In this document: positions 53,657 through 63,693 of the stretch, piece after piece
How positions within the stretch are numbered: the first letter of the stretch is position 1
Layout of the letters: each line of letters starts with the position of its first letter
Assembly (NCBI RefSeq): GCF_009498525.1
Contig: NZ_QSNT01000001.1
Span: 1,075,049 to 1,139,048 of the forward strand
DNA from: Rhizobium sp. ICMP 5592
GTDB lineage: Bacteria > Pseudomonadota > Alphaproteobacteria > Rhizobiales > Rhizobiaceae
Direction of reading: 5' to 3'
Length of the DNA stretch: 64,000 bases
Made by a program: the position numbers and the translations under genes
Notes under the pieces: generated by a model
Seen by the model: only the letters and a program-made list of their open reading frames with translations
Databases searched by the model: none
What the model was told of the DNA's origin: nothing

Positions 53657-56600
53657 CTATCCGATCGACATCAGGCTCGCATTGCCGCCGGCAGCGGCTG
53701 TGTTGATGGAGGTCGTCACCTCCTCCAGCAGCCAGTTGAGGCAATAGGCATCAGGCCCTTTCGCAATCTCGTCGGACGACGCGCCCTGGACGAGAACCAA
53801 CGGTCCCGGAAGAGCCGCGATGGCCTGAACCGCCTCCTTTATCCGATCCGCATCTCCTTCAATCAGTGCGCCCGAAAAGGGGCCGTCCGCCGCCCAGTCG
53901 TTCGACCAGGAGATTCGGCTGGCGACATTGTCCGGCAGGCCGCGAAGCTCGCCCTGAAGCGCGGAGGCGGCGTCTACGACGATCGAATTGCCGGTGGCGA
54001 GCGCCGCCGCAAGCTGAACGTAAAGGCCGAGCGCCGTCTGCGGCACGAGCAATATCCTCCCGCGAGGATGCAGTTGATAGAGGTTCAGCTCGCCGACAGG
54101 GCCGGGCAGTTCGATGTTGAGACCCAGCGATGACCCGCTGGCGATAGCGCGCGCCCGCTCGGCTGCTTGCACCACTCCCTTGCCGTCGAGCCAGGTTAGG
54201 AAATCGCTTGCGGCCTGATCCGTCTTTACGCTCGCATCCCGAAGCGGTTCGGTCGGGGAGGCGACCAGCCGGCGAAGATAGAGGGGGCCGCCGGCCTTCG
54301 GCCCGGTGCCGGAAAGGCCGCGCCCGCCGAATGGCTGAACACCCACCACGGCGCCGATGATGTTCCGATTGACGTAGAGATTGCCGGCCTTCACGCGCCC
54401 GGTGACATGCGCGATGGTCCCGTCAAGTCGGGTGTGCAGCCCGAAGGTCAGTCCGTAACCCGAGGCATTCACGGCATCTATGAGCTTGTCGAGCTTCTTG
54501 CGCTGGTAGCGGATGACATGGAGCACCGGCCCAAACACTTCCTTCTTGAGGTCGGCCAGGTTCTTCAGCTCGATGATTGTCGGCGCGACGAATGTTCCCT
54601 TTGCCGCGGCGGCCGGAAGGTCGAGTTGCTGCACCTTGCTGCCCAGCTTGCGCATGTTTTCAATGTGTTCGTCGATGCCGCGCTTGGCGTTGTCGTCGAT
54701 GACAGGGCCGATATCGATGGCCAGCCGATCGGTGCGGCCGACCGACAATTCGCCGAGCGCGCCGCGCAGCATGGTCAATGTCCGGTCGGCGATCTCCTCC
54801 TGCAGGCAGAGTACGCGAAGGGCCGAGCAGCGCTGTCCGGCGCTGTCGAAAGCCGAGGCGATGACGTCGCCGACGACCTGCTCGGCGAGTGCCGAGGAGT
54901 CGACGATCATGCCGTTCTGTCCGCCGGTCTCGGCAATCAGCGGGATCGGCTTGTTGAATTTCGACAGTCTCTCCGCAAGCTGCGCCTGGATGAGCCGGGC
55001 CACTTCGGTCGATCCTGTGAACATCACGCCTGATGTTTCCGGAGCGCCGACAAGAGCAGCACCCGTTCTGCCGCTGCCGGGCACGAACTGGAGCGCGCCA
55101 CGCGGAATTCCCGCTTCGTGAAGGATACGAACGCCTTGTGCCGCAATCAGCGGCGTGACGCCGGCGGGCTTGGCGACGACCGGATTGCCGGCGACCAGTG
55201 CGGCCGCGATCTGGCCGGTGAAGATCGCCAGTGGGAAGTTCCACGGGCTGATGCAGACGATCGGGCCGAGCGGGATGCTATCCGGCTTCAGCACCTTGCG
55301 CGCCTGCTCGGCATAATAGCGAAGGAAGTCGATGGCTTCCCTGACTTCGCCGATGGCATTGGCGGCCGATTTTCCGGCCTCGCGCATCACCAGACCGATC
55401 AGCGTTTCCATCTCCGCCTGCATCAGATCTGCGGCTCGTTCCAGCCGGGCCGCCCTGTCCGCCGGGTTGACGGCCGCCCATTCCGGAGCCGCTTCGGCGG
55501 CGAGATGCATCACGATGGCCGCATCGCCGGTCGCCAATTCGGTGACATGGCCGACAAGATCGGAATGATCGGCGGGATTGAGAACCGGCCGGGTCTCGCC
55601 CCGTTCGGACCCATCTGCGAGCAAGGGCTTGGCAACCCATTCTGTCGCCGCCGACGCCTTTAGGCGCTCGGCAAGGCCGGCCAGCGACGTCTCGTTCGAT
55701 AGATCGATGCCGGTCGAGTTCTGGCGGGCGTCCTGGAATAGATCGGCGGGCAGGGCGATCTTGTCGTGCTGGGTGCCGACGATCTTCATCGCGCGCACCA
55801 CTTCGACCGGATCGGCAATCAGGTCCGCGACGGGCACGGCGGGGTCGGCGATCTTGTTGACGAAAGAGGAGTTGGCGCCATTTTCAAGCAGGCGCCTGAC
55901 AAGGTAGGCAAGCAGCGTTTCATGCGTGCCGACTGGCGCGTAGATCCGGCAGGGGCGATCCAGATTGTCGCTGCCGACAACTTCCTCGTACAGTGGCTCG
56001 CCCATTCCATGCAGGCACTGGAACTCATACTTGCCGACGGAAAAGTCGTTGCCGGCCATGTGATAGATCGTCGCCAGCGTTTGCGCATTATGCGTGGCAA
56101 ATTGCGGGAAGATCAGGTCGGTCGCCGCCAGGAGCTTCTTGGCGCAGGCGATGTAGGAAACGTCGGTGTAGACCTTGCGGGTGTAGACGGGGAAGCCGTC
56201 TAGGCCGTCAAGCTGGGCGCGCTTGATCTCGGCATCCCAATAGGCGCCCTTCACGAGGCGGACCATCAGCCGGTGCCCCGAGCGGCGGGCGAGGTCGATG
56301 ATGAAGTCGAGGACATAGGGGCAGCGTTTGCCGTAAGCCTGGACCACGAAGCCCATGCCGTTCCAGCCGGCAAGATCGGGGTCAAGGCAGAGGTCCTCCA
56401 GAAGGTCGAGCGACAGCTCCAGCCGGTCGGCCTCCTCGGCATCGATGTTGAGACCGATATTATATCGCTTGGAGAGAACAGCGAGCGCCTTCACCTTCGG
56501 CAGCAGTTCGCTCATGACCCTTTCGGTCTGCGAACGCGCATAGCGTGGGTGCAGGGCGGAGAGCTTGATGGAAATGCCGGGGCCTTCGTAAATGCCGCGG

Positions 56601-57361
56601 CCAGCCGAAGCCTTGCCGATCGCGTGGATGGCGGCTTTGTAGTCGCGATAATAGCGCTCGGCGTCCGCCTGCGTCGTCGCGGCTTCGCCCAACATGTCAT
56701 AGGAATAGCGGAAGCCCTTGGCTTCGAGCGTGCGGGCACGCCGCAGGGCCTCATCAATCGTCTCGCCGGTGACGAATTGCTCGCCCATCATCCGCATGGC
56801 CATGTCGACGCCACGACGAACGACCGGCTCACCGCAGCGCGCGATCAATCGCGTCAGCGCGGCCGACAGTCCCTTGTCGTTCACGGTCGAGGTGAGCTTA
56901 CCGGTAACGACCAGCCCCCAGGTGGCGGCGTTGACGAACAGAGAGCGACCGCCGCCCAAATGCGACTTCCAGTCACCGTCGGCGATCTTGTCGCGGATCA
57001 GGGCGTCGCGCGTGGCGGTGTCCGGAATGCGAAGCAAGGCTTCGGCGAGGCACATCAGCGCGACGCCTTCCTGGCTCGACAGCGAATATTCGTGCACGAG
57101 TCCTTCGACGCCGGTTCCCTTGTGTTTGGCGCGAAGGGCCTCGATCAATATGCGAGCAGTCTCCTTCACGGCATCTCGGACGGCGCCTGGCAAGGTTGCT
57201 GCCTCGAGCAGCGGTGGAAGGCATTCCGTTTCCGGGCGGCGATAGGCATCGGTGATCGCCCGGCGCAGAGGCCCTTGCTCGCGGATAGGCGGCGCGAACT
57301 GCGCAAATGGCGGGGCAGCGGGCGATGTCGGCTGATCGGCAAGTTTGGCGGTGGCTGTCAT
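53657..57361 (-). CDS. putA: Bifunctional proline dehydrogenase / pyrroline-5-carboxylate dehydrogenase
   Basis: A 1234-residue PutA. The proline dehydrogenase barrel spans about residues 160-480 (segments [38 protein letters not shown]). The aldehyde dehydrogenase domain spans about 570-1020, with the NAD motif [12 protein letters not shown] and catalytic Cys845 in [10 protein letters not shown] further C-terminal domain of about 200 residues follows, as in the longer PutA types. There is no N-terminal ribbon-helix-helix domain, so it cannot repress its own gene as enterobacterial PutA does; the divergent Lrp-type gene takes that role. It oxidises proline to glutamate at the membrane, using FAD and NAD. 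Confidence 0.97.
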   Translation of the reverse strand: MTATAKLADQPTSPAAPPFAQFAPPIREQGPLRRAITDAYRRPETECLPPLLEAATLPGAVRDAVKETARILIEALRAKHKGTGVEGLVHEYSLSSQEGVALMCLAEALLRIPDTATRDALIRDKIADGDWKSHLGGGRSLFVNAATWGLVVTGKLTSTVNDKGLSAALTRLIARCGEPVVRRGVDMAMRMMGEQFVTGETIDEALRRARTLEAKGFRYSYDMLGEAATTQADAERYYRDYKAAIHAIGKASAGRGIYEGPGISIKLSALHPRYARSQTERVMSELLPKVKALAVLSKRYNIGLNIDAEEADRLELSLDLLEDLCLDPDLAGWNGMGFVVQAYGKRCPYVLDFIIDLARRSGHRLMVRLVKGAYWDAEIKRAQLDGLDGFPVYTRKVYTDVSYIACAKKLLAATDLIFPQFATHNAQTLATIYHMAGNDFSVGKYEFQCLHGMGEPLYEEVVGSDNLDRPCRIYAPVGTHETLLAYLVRRLLENGANSSFVNKIADPAVPVADLIADPVEVVRAMKIVGTQHDKIALPADLFQDARQNSTGIDLSNETSLAGLAERLKASAATEWVAKPLLADGSERGETRPVLNPADHSDLVGHVTELATGDAAIVMHLAAEAAPEWAAVNPADRAARLERAADLMQAEMETLIGLVMREAGKSAANAIGEVREAIDFLRYYAEQARKVLKPDSIPLGPIVCISPWNFPLAIFTGQIAAALVAGNPVVAKPAGVTPLIAAQGVRILHEAGIPRGALQFVPGSGRTGAALVGAPETSGVMFTGSTEVARLIQAQLAERLSKFNKPIPLIAETGGQNGMIVDSSALAEQVVGDVIASAFDSAGQRCSALRVLCLQEEIADRTLTMLRGALGELSVGRTDRLAIDIGPVIDDNAKRGIDEHIENMRKLGSKVQQLDLPAAAAKGTFVAPTIIELKNLADLKKEVFGPVLHVIRYQRKKLDKLIDAVNASGYGLTFGLHTRLDGTIAHVTGRVKAGNLYVNRNIIGAVVGVQPFGGRGLSGTGPKAGGPLYLRRLVASPTEPLRDASVKTDQAASDFLTWLDGKGVVQAAERARAIASGSSLGLNIELPGPVGELNLYQLHPRGRILLVPQTALGLYVQLAAALATGNSIVVDAASALQGELRGLPDNVASRISWSNDWAADGPFSGALIEGDADRIKEAVQAIAALPGPLVLVQGASSDEIAKGPDAYCLNWLLEEVTTSINTAAAGGNASLMSIG

Positions 57362-57550
57362 GGTAACCTCGAGGTGCAGTGGTCTGAAATGCCGATAGCC
57401 TGATAGGCGTCTGTTGCTTGGCTGGAGGAATGTTCCAACCGCTTCGAGAGATTATATCCCAGCCACAAAGGGCGTTCTGCCTTGAATTTACGAAATTGCA
57501 GTCCTATTGAACTTCAATATCCAATATTTCAAATAGGATTGCCTATAGAA
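57362..57550. promoter_or_regulatory. Divergent putA / Lrp-regulator control region
   Basis: The 189-base gap is AT-rich near the regulator start, with TATCCAATATTTCAAATAGGA-like sequence at about 57518-57538 that has the AT-rich dyad character of Lrp-family sites. It must hold both promoters. An open frame starting with TTG at 57482 would extend the regulator upstream but lacks a ribosome site. Confidence 0.45.
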
Positions 57551-58012
57551 ATGACTAAAAGCAGTGAAATAGACCAGTTCGATCAGAAGATCCTTGATGC
57601 GCTCGTGGAAGACGGCCGCATGTCGATCACGGAGCTTTCCGAGCGTGTCGGCCTTTCCAAGACGCCCTGCCAGGCGCGACTGAAAAAACTGATCGACACC
57701 GGTTACATCGACGGCTTCAAGGCAATTCTCAACCCCGCCAAGTTCGGCCTCGATCATGTCGCCTTCGCTGAGGTGAAGCTGACGGATACGCGCGAGCAGG
57801 CTTTGCTCAGCTTCAACAATGCCGTCAAAAAGATCAAGGAAATAGAAGAGTGCCACATGATCGCTGGCCGCTTTGATTATCTTCTCAAGGTCAGGACGTC
57901 GGATATCCGCCGATACCGGATCGTGCTCGGCGAAAAGATCTCCAGCCTGCCGTTCGTGGCGAGCACCTCGACCAATGTCGTCATGCAGGCAGTCAAAGAA
58001 AGCTGGTCCTGA
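57551..58012 (+). CDS. putR: Lrp/AsnC-family regulator of proline catabolism
   Basis: A 153-residue Lrp-type protein. The helix-turn-helix is ITELSERVGLSKTPCQARLKKL (about residues 25-46), with the hinge GYIDGFKAILNP, followed by the RAM effector domain (ECHMIAGRFDYLLKVRTSDIRRYR). Divergent orientation to putA and the SKTPC-type recognition helix match PutR, the proline-responsive activator described in Agrobacterium and Rhodobacter. The ATG at 57551 gives the normal family length. Confidence 0.88.
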   Translation: MTKSSEIDQFDQKILDALVEDGRMSITELSERVGLSKTPCQARLKKLIDTGYIDGFKAILNPAKFGLDHVAFAEVKLTDTREQALLSFNNAVKKIKEIEECHMIAGRFDYLLKVRTSDIRRYRIVLGEKISSLPFVASTSTNVVMQAVKESWS

Positions 58013-58122
58013 CACCCCGCTTTAGTCAAACATATCGGCTTGGCTGCCATCGATTTTGCTTTCGCGAAGTTCTCGCCACGATACAACTATAGTAAGAAAT
58101 ATTCGCGTTTTGGGAGGATGCG

Positions 58123-59784
58123 ATGGAAAAAATATCTGCCGATGCGATTGTCGTCGGGGCCGGCCTGTCGGGTCTTGTCGCCGCAACGGAACTTGCGGAT
58201 GCGGGTCGCAAAGTGATCGTCGTGGATCAGGAGCCTGAGCAGAATTTCGGAGGGCAGGCTTTCTGGTCGCTGGGCGGATTGTTTCTCGTCGATTCGCCGG
58301 AACAGCGCCGGCTGGGCATCAAGGATTCGCGCGATCTCGCATGGCGGGATTGGCAGGGCACGGCGGGCTTCGATCGCAACGAGGACTATTGGCCACGACG
58401 CTGGGCGGAAGCCTATGTCGATTTCGCGGCCGGCGAAAAGCGCAGCTGGCTGCGCGCCATGGGCCATCGCATCTTTCCGATCGTCGGATGGGCGGAACGC
58501 GGAGGGGCAAGCGCAACATCCCACGGCAATTCCGTCCCGCGTTTTCACATCACATGGGGAACAGGGCCTGGAGTTGTCGAACCGTTCGAACGGCGTGCCC
58601 GAGCGGCGGCGGAGAAGGGGCTGATACGCTTTTTATGGCGGCATCGCGTCGACAGGTTGACCGTCGTCAACGGCGCTGTCACCGGCGTTTCTGGCGCCAT
58701 CTTGGAGGACAGCGATGCAGGCCGTGGTGTGGAAACCTCGCGTGTGGAAGTGGGGGATTTCGAACTATCCGGCAACGCCGTGATTGTGGCGTCCGGCGGC
58801 ATCGGCGGTAATCTTGATCTCGTGCGCCAAAACTGGCCGGAGAGACTGGGTAAACCGCCGGAAACGATGGTCTCGGGCGTTCCTAAGCATGTCGACGGCC
58901 GGATGATCGGAATCGCCGAGGAAGCCGGCGGGCGTCTCATCAACCGCGATCGGATGTGGCACTATACCGAAGGCCTCAAGAACTGGGCAGCGATCTGGCC
59001 GAACCACGGGATCAGAATTCTTCCCGGCCCATCGTCGATGTGGTTCGACGCCCGGGGCAACCGGCTGCCCCAGCCCAATTACCCCGGTTACGATACCCTG
59101 ACCAGCCTGCAGCACATCATGTCCACAGGCTATGACTATAGCTGGTTCATCTTGAATCAGAGCATCATCCGCAAGGAATTCGCTCTTTCCGGATCTGAGC
59201 AGAACCCGGATTTCACTGGCAAAAGCTGGAAGCTGGTGATACGGCGCGCCCTCGGCAAGACGGCGCCCGCACCGGTAGAGGCATTCAAGCAGCACGGTGA
59301 GGACTTTGTGATCGCCAACAACCTGCCGGATCTCGTCGCCGGCATGAACCGGCTCGTCAAATCGGAACTGCTGCAACTGGAGAAGATAGATCGCGAGATC
59401 CGCGCCCGCGACGGACAGATCGAGAACCGCTTTTCCAAGGATGCCCAGATCATGGGCATTCACAATTCCCGCAGCTATCTGGGCGACAAGATCGGGCGCA
59501 CCGCCAAGCCGCATCCGATCCTTGACCCTGCCCACGGCCCGCTGATTGCTGTGCGTCTCAACATTCTCACCCGCAAAACCCTGGGTGGTCTGGAAATCGA
59601 TCTCGAAGCCCGCGTTTTCGATGGTCGCGGCGACATTATTCCTGGCCTTTATGCGGTCGGGGAGGCCGCCGGCTTTGGCGGCGGCGGCATGCATGGCTAT
59701 CGCGCGCTCGAAGGAACTTTCCTCGGCGGCTGCCTCTTTTCCGGCCGTGCCGCTGGACGCTCTGTTGCCCGGCTGGGGGATTGA
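58123..59784 (+). CDS. FAD-binding dehydrogenase (3-ketosteroid dehydrogenase / fumarate reductase flavoprotein type)
   Basis: A 553-residue flavoprotein of the FAD_binding_2 family. The dinucleotide motif VVGAGLSGLVAATELADAG starts near residue 10, GGQAFWSLGGLFLVDSPEQ follows, and the C-terminal FAD contact is GEAAGFGGGGMHGYRALEGTFLGGCLFSGRAAG. Annotated relatives are usually called FAD-binding dehydrogenases of unknown substrate. GGGAGG lies just upstream of the ATG. It is a single gene after the Lrp regulator, with a gap of 110 bases, and has no evident partner. Confidence 0.85.
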   Translation: MEKISADAIVVGAGLSGLVAATELADAGRKVIVVDQEPEQNFGGQAFWSLGGLFLVDSPEQRRLGIKDSRDLAWRDWQGTAGFDRNEDYWPRRWAEAYVDFAAGEKRSWLRAMGHRIFPIVGWAERGGASATSHGNSVPRFHITWGTGPGVVEPFERRARAAAEKGLIRFLWRHRVDRLTVVNGAVTGVSGAILEDSDAGRGVETSRVEVGDFELSGNAVIVASGGIGGNLDLVRQNWPERLGKPPETMVSGVPKHVDGRMIGIAEEAGGRLINRDRMWHYTEGLKNWAAIWPNHGIRILPGPSSMWFDARGNRLPQPNYPGYDTLTSLQHIMSTGYDYSWFILNQSIIRKEFALSGSEQNPDFTGKSWKLVIRRALGKTAPAPVEAFKQHGEDFVIANNLPDLVAGMNRLVKSELLQLEKIDREIRARDGQIENRFSKDAQIMGIHNSRSYLGDKIGRTAKPHPILDPAHGPLIAVRLNILTRKTLGGLEIDLEARVFDGRGDIIPGLYAVGEAAGFGGGGMHGYRALEGTFLGGCLFSGRAAGRSVARLGD

Positions 59785-60116
59785 AGTTCGCACGGCAAGC
59801 GATCACCGCACCGATCGGATAATTGATCCAAACAAGCTGGTGGGCGAGATATTCGACAATAAAGGCGAGGTGATCGCGAATATTGAAGAATAAGGCAGTT
59901 TATACCTTGATCGCGACGATATTACTCAAGATTTTGTGACAAATATACGTTCGGAATGCGTATAGATTGGACGGTTTCCGGCTGGCACTCATGCCACGCT
60001 ATCGCGATATTGGCATCTCCGTCGCTGCATCGATCGTCACTCTGAAACGATGATGCTCGACATGAATGGTTTGTGCAAATCGGGCGGTTTGTACGAATCC
60101 GTGTGGGGGATGATAC
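59785..60116. other. Intergenic region with a short dyad
   Basis: These 332 bases separate the FAD dehydrogenase from the methyltransferase gene. No gene was recognised. TATACG (59944-59949) and CGTATA (59959-59964) form a 6-base inverted repeat with a 9-base gap, possibly an operator or promoter element. From here the base composition falls and AT-rich stretches become common up to about 62.8 kb. Confidence 0.35.
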
Positions 60117-60881
60117 ATGTTGATAACGGCTAGTGATGGCCAGACTGATGTCTTGGATGCAGCACTCAGACTAATCTGGAAGGATGTTCATGGATGGGTT
60201 GGCGATAGAATTCCGCATATTCTGAAGTTTGTTCGCGAGCTTCACGAGGCCGACAAGGTGGAGGGCGACATTCTGGAGATCGGCGTCCATCATGGTAAGC
60301 TGTTCTTCCTGCTTGCGGCAGCGTCGAGAGATACCGAGCACTGTGTCGCCGTCGATCTTTTCGAGGATCAACAGAAGAACCTTGATCACAGCGGCAAGGG
60401 CTCGCTCACGATTTTCGAGCAGCATCTGCAGAACTTCTTTCCCGAGCTTGAACCTCGGGTAACGGCGATTTCGGCAGACAGCATGTCGCTTACGCCGGCG
60501 ACGGCGCGCGAGCGGCTCGGCACAAAGAGCGTCAGATTGATGTCCGTGGACGGGGGGCACACGGTTGCCCATGTCGTCAACGACATGCAGATCGCTCAGG
60601 AACTTCTCGTTTCCGGCGGTGTCGTGCTTCTGGACGATTTCATGGGGGTGCACTGGCCGACGGTCACGGAAGGCTTTTACAAATACCTGCAGGTTGCCAA
60701 TCGGCGCCTGGCCCCATTTCTGATCTTTCAGAATAAATTGTTTCTCACGACGTTTTCGGACCAACCTGCAACATTGACCAAACTGCGGAGTTATCTGGAT
60801 CGGACCTTGCCGAAGGAAATCCATTCCGGGCGCTGGCGTTACGCGACGGTGGGCGAACATACCGTCCTTTCTTTCGCGTAA
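60117..60881 (+). CDS. Class I SAM-dependent methyltransferase-like protein (Methyltransf_24 type)
   Basis: A 254-residue Rossmann-fold protein. The SAM-site motif is DILEIGVHHGKLFFLLAAA near residue 52, the acidic end of strand 2 is HCVAVDLFEDQQ, and the segments VRLMSVDGGHTVAHVVNDM and VVLLDDFMGVHWPTVTEGF match the macrocin/cephalosporin-hydroxylase-like methyltransferase group used on sugars and glycans. A metal-binding DGGH and DD arrangement is visible. It is separated from the FkbH-like gene by a terminator-like hairpin, so the two may not be cotranscribed. The acceptor is unknown. Confidence 0.75.
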   Translation: MLITASDGQTDVLDAALRLIWKDVHGWVGDRIPHILKFVRELHEADKVEGDILEIGVHHGKLFFLLAAASRDTEHCVAVDLFEDQQKNLDHSGKGSLTIFEQHLQNFFPELEPRVTAISADSMSLTPATARERLGTKSVRLMSVDGGHTVAHVVNDMQIAQELLVSGGVVLLDDFMGVHWPTVTEGFYKYLQVANRRLAPFLIFQNKLFLTTFSDQPATLTKLRSYLDRTLPKEIHSGRWRYATVGEHTVLSFA

Positions 60882-60906
60882 TTTCCGAAAACTCCGAAGC
60901 CCCCTG

Positions 60907-60953
60907 ACGCCGCCGTGAGATGACAAATAAGGCATGTCGATCTCCGGCGGCGT
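60907..60953 (+). terminator. Long hairpin after the methyltransferase gene
   Basis: ACGCCGCCG (60907-60915) pairs with CGGCGGCGT (60945-60953), and GAGAT (60917-60921) with ATCTC (60940-60944), with one bulged T and an 18-base loop. TTCTTCATT follows. It fits a rho-independent-type terminator. Confidence 0.58.
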
Positions 60954-61051
60954 TCTTCATTCGATGATAGCTGAGAAATATGGCGTCGACGCTTTCTACG
61001 TCAGTAATGCGCCTATCGACGAGAGATTAATCATCCTGTTGGGAGCAAAAA

Positions 61052-62848
61052 ATGCTCGAAAGCAACCAATCAGTGACGAGCGCGCGCCCTGAATTCCAGT
61101 TTCGGGTGCCGCGCGATCTGGCTGTTCTCGATTCCGAAATCAAACGAATTCTTGTTATCGGCTCATGCACGTCGCAAGGCGTTGCGGAGTATGCACACAG
61201 AATTTTCCCGGATGCTCAAGTAGATCATATTCTTTACAATTTCCCCGGGGTTTCCGAAGGCGCTCTGCCGAGGCCCGCTGGCGAATATGATTTTCAGCTT
61301 ATCTATCTTCCCTTGCGAACTGTCGTACCCGAAACGATGCTCGCAGATTTATCTCACGAAAGTGAGGAGCCGTTCATCGAGAAATTTGAAGAAGCAAAAG
61401 ATAGACTTCTTCAAACGCTGAACGGCGCATTGCAGTATACTGAAAACTCCAATCTGTTGACATTCATATCGGAATTTCTGGCGCCTCAGCAGAATTTGAT
61501 AGGCCGGCTTTTGCCTCGTCATGATTTTCGCAATCCGACCTATTTTGTTGAGCAGATCAATCGGGTCCTTCATCAGATTGCGGGCGAAAGGGTCAATACC
61601 CATATCCTTCAAACCGATGCGATAGCCTCCACCTTTGGCAAAAAGTATATTCAGGAAGACCTTGTTTGGCCTTGGAGCCATGCATCCTATGCCACGGACT
61701 GGGACAGTGAGTATGATACGAGACGTATCGCTGTTCCCACCAGGCTTTCCGACCTTTATCCGTTCAATATAGACGACTTCACCCTCGCATTGTGGGGCGA
61801 GGTGGATGCCATGTATCGGACGATCAGGCAGAGAGACAGTGTAAAGCTGGTCATCCTGGATCTTGATGACACTCTTTGGCGCGGTGTCGTGGCTGAAGAG
61901 GGCCTTCACCCCCATATCCTTGAGGGTTGGCCGCTTGGAATGGTCGAAGCCCTGAAGTATCTCAAGCACAGGGGTATCATTCTGGCAATCGTCAGCAAAA
62001 ACGACGAGGCGAGAATAAACGAACTTTGGCCAGATATTCTTGGCGGCAGGCTTGATCTTGACGATTTTGCGATCCGGAAAATCAACTGGCGGTCAAAGGT
62101 CGAAAACATCCAGGAAATTCTTGCTTATACAAACCTCCTGCCAAAGAATGTTCTCTTCATCGATGACAATCCGGCCGAACGGCAGTTCGTCCAAGCGGCG
62201 TTCCCGACAATCCGCATATTGGGAGAGGAGCTATATTCGATCCGGCGAATTCTTCTGTGGGCGCCGGAATTGCAGGTGCCTTACATCAGCCAGGAGTCGA
62301 GCCGACGCACGCAGATGATCCAGGATCAGGTCAAGCGAGAGACGGCCAGATCGGCAATGAGCCGCGATGACTTTCTTGCGTCCCTCGGTGTGAAGGTTTC
62401 TCTCCGAGAGATAAGGGATATCGCCCATAGCAGCTTTCCGCGGGCATTCGAGCTGATCAACAAATCCAACCAGTTCAATACGACGGGCATGCGATGGAGC
62501 CTGGAAGCATGCAGCCAAGCGTTTGCCCATGGCTGGAAATTCTCGACGTTTGAAGTTCAGGACAATTACTCGTCCTACGGGCTGGTCGGCGTCGCCATAT
62601 TGAACGGACCGCATCTGGTTCAGTTTGTCATGAGCTGCCGGGTCGTTGGGCTTGGGGTTGAAAGCGCGGTCATTCGTTTTCTTTATCATCGTGGTGGTCT
62701 GAAGAGCGGGCATATTGTCGAAACGGAAGCCAATTTGATCGTTCGCGATCTCTTTCAGAAATGCGGTTTCTACTACGATGGAGCGCATTGGGTGACGGAT
62801 GGCGATTTTCCCGAAGCATATGCACATGTAAAGATCGGGGTCGCTTGA
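61052..62848 (+). CDS. FkbH-like HAD-IIIC family protein
   Basis: A 598-residue protein with three parts. An N-terminal region of about 240 residues (IKRILVIGSCTSQGVAEYAH) has an SGNH-hydrolase look. The central HAD domain has DLDDTLWRG (Asp270, Asp272), SKNDEA and FIDDNPAERQFV, marks of the HAD-IIIC/FkbH group. The C-terminal part, from about 440, has a GNAT-like region (LINKSNQFNTTG and VGLGVESAVIRFL). FkbH proteins load glyceryl groups from 1,3-bisphosphoglycerate onto acyl carrier proteins in polyketide pathways, and relatives occur in polysaccharide loci. No carrier protein or synthase is nearby. Codon use is more AT-rich than the flanking genes. Confidence 0.88.
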   Translation: MLESNQSVTSARPEFQFRVPRDLAVLDSEIKRILVIGSCTSQGVAEYAHRIFPDAQVDHILYNFPGVSEGALPRPAGEYDFQLIYLPLRTVVPETMLADLSHESEEPFIEKFEEAKDRLLQTLNGALQYTENSNLLTFISEFLAPQQNLIGRLLPRHDFRNPTYFVEQINRVLHQIAGERVNTHILQTDAIASTFGKKYIQEDLVWPWSHASYATDWDSEYDTRRIAVPTRLSDLYPFNIDDFTLALWGEVDAMYRTIRQRDSVKLVILDLDDTLWRGVVAEEGLHPHILEGWPLGMVEALKYLKHRGIILAIVSKNDEARINELWPDILGGRLDLDDFAIRKINWRSKVENIQEILAYTNLLPKNVLFIDDNPAERQFVQAAFPTIRILGEELYSIRRILLWAPELQVPYISQESSRRTQMIQDQVKRETARSAMSRDDFLASLGVKVSLREIRDIAHSSFPRAFELINKSNQFNTTGMRWSLEACSQAFAHGWKFSTFEVQDNYSSYGLVGVAILNGPHLVQFVMSCRVVGLGVESAVIRFLYHRGGLKSGHIVETEANLIVRDLFQKCGFYYDGAHWVTDGDFPEAYAHVKIGVA

Positions 62849-62872
62849 AGGGCGGGTTCTGTCGCCGCCCTT
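62848..62872 (+). terminator. Hairpin overlapping the FkbH-like stop codon
   Basis: AAGGGCGG (62848-62855) pairs with CCGCCCTT (62865-62872) around a 9-base loop, starting at the last base of the stop codon. GAAATAAG follows. It is likely to end the transcript before cobF. Confidence 0.5.
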
Positions 62873-62922
62873 GAAATAAGCCCCCGCTTCCGGCACACAG
62901 CCCATGAAACGAGGGCGTGGAC

Positions 62923-63693
62923 ATGCGGCAGATCTATATTGTCGGTATCGGAACGGGTAATCCCGAGCATCTGACCGTGCAGGCGATCAATACCCTGAAC
63001 AAGGTCGATATCATCTTCATTCCCAGCAAGGGCGCGGCCAAGGCCGAGCTTGCCGAGGTGCGGAGGGAGATTTGCCAGCGCTATGTGACGAAGGAGAACA
63101 TCCGCGTCGTCGACTATGTCGTGCCGGTGCGCCAGACGGCGGATCGCAGTTATGTGCAGAGCGTCGATGACTGGCATGCGGAACTCTCGGCAACCTATGA
63201 ACGGCTGTTCCAGGATCATATCCCGGAGAATGGCAGCGCCGCCTTCCTGGTCTGGGGCGATCCGAGCTTGTACGACAGCACGATCCGCATCATCGAGCGC
63301 GTCAGGGCACGCAAACGCATAGCCCTCGACTATAGCGTCATTCCAGGCATCACCAGCATCCAGGCGCTGACGGCGAGCCATCGTATCCCACTCAATCTCG
63401 TTGGAAAGCCGGTGCAGATCACCACCGGCCGCCGGTTGGCGGAAAGCTTTCCGGGCATGGTCGAAACCGCGGTCGTCATGCTCGACGGCGAGCAGGCCTT
63501 CAGCAAGATCGGCGATCCCGATGCCTATATCTATTGGGGCGCCTATCTCGGTACCGAGGATGAGATCATCATCGCCGGACGGCTTGCCGATGTGTCGGAT
63601 CGCATCGTGGCAACCCGTGCGGAAGCGCGGGCAAAGCATGGCTGGATCATGGATATCTATCTGCTCCGCAAGGGCCAGGATTTCGACGATTGA
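62923..63693 (+). CDS. cobF: Precorrin-6A synthase (deacetylating)
   Basis: A 256-residue methyltransferase of the tetrapyrrole methylase family. It begins IYIVGIGTGNPEHLTVQA, has GDPSLYDS (AAFLVWGDPSLYD) for SAM binding, and PGITSIQALTA, together typical of CobF. It methylates C-1 of precorrin-5 and releases acetate in aerobic cobalamin synthesis. The ATG at 62923 is preferred over a GTG at 62917 by distance from GAGG. No other cob genes are adjacent in the window. Its stop codon abuts a truncated oxidoreductase fragment. Confidence 0.93.
   Translation: MRQIYIVGIGTGNPEHLTVQAINTLNKVDIIFIPSKGAAKAELAEVRREICQRYVTKENIRVVDYVVPVRQTADRSYVQSVDDWHAELSATYERLFQDHIPENGSAAFLVWGDPSLYDSTIRIIERVRARKRIALDYSVIPGITSIQALTASHRIPLNLVGKPVQITTGRRLAESFPGMVETAVVMLDGEQAFSKIGDPDAYIYWGAYLGTEDEIIIAGRLADVSDRIVATRAEARAKHGWIMDIYLLRKGQDFDD

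Noticed and set aside
59546..59893. Small frame at the end of the FAD dehydrogenase with a protein-like tail
   Set aside because: Most of it overlaps the dehydrogenase in another frame; no ribosome site and no family resemblance.
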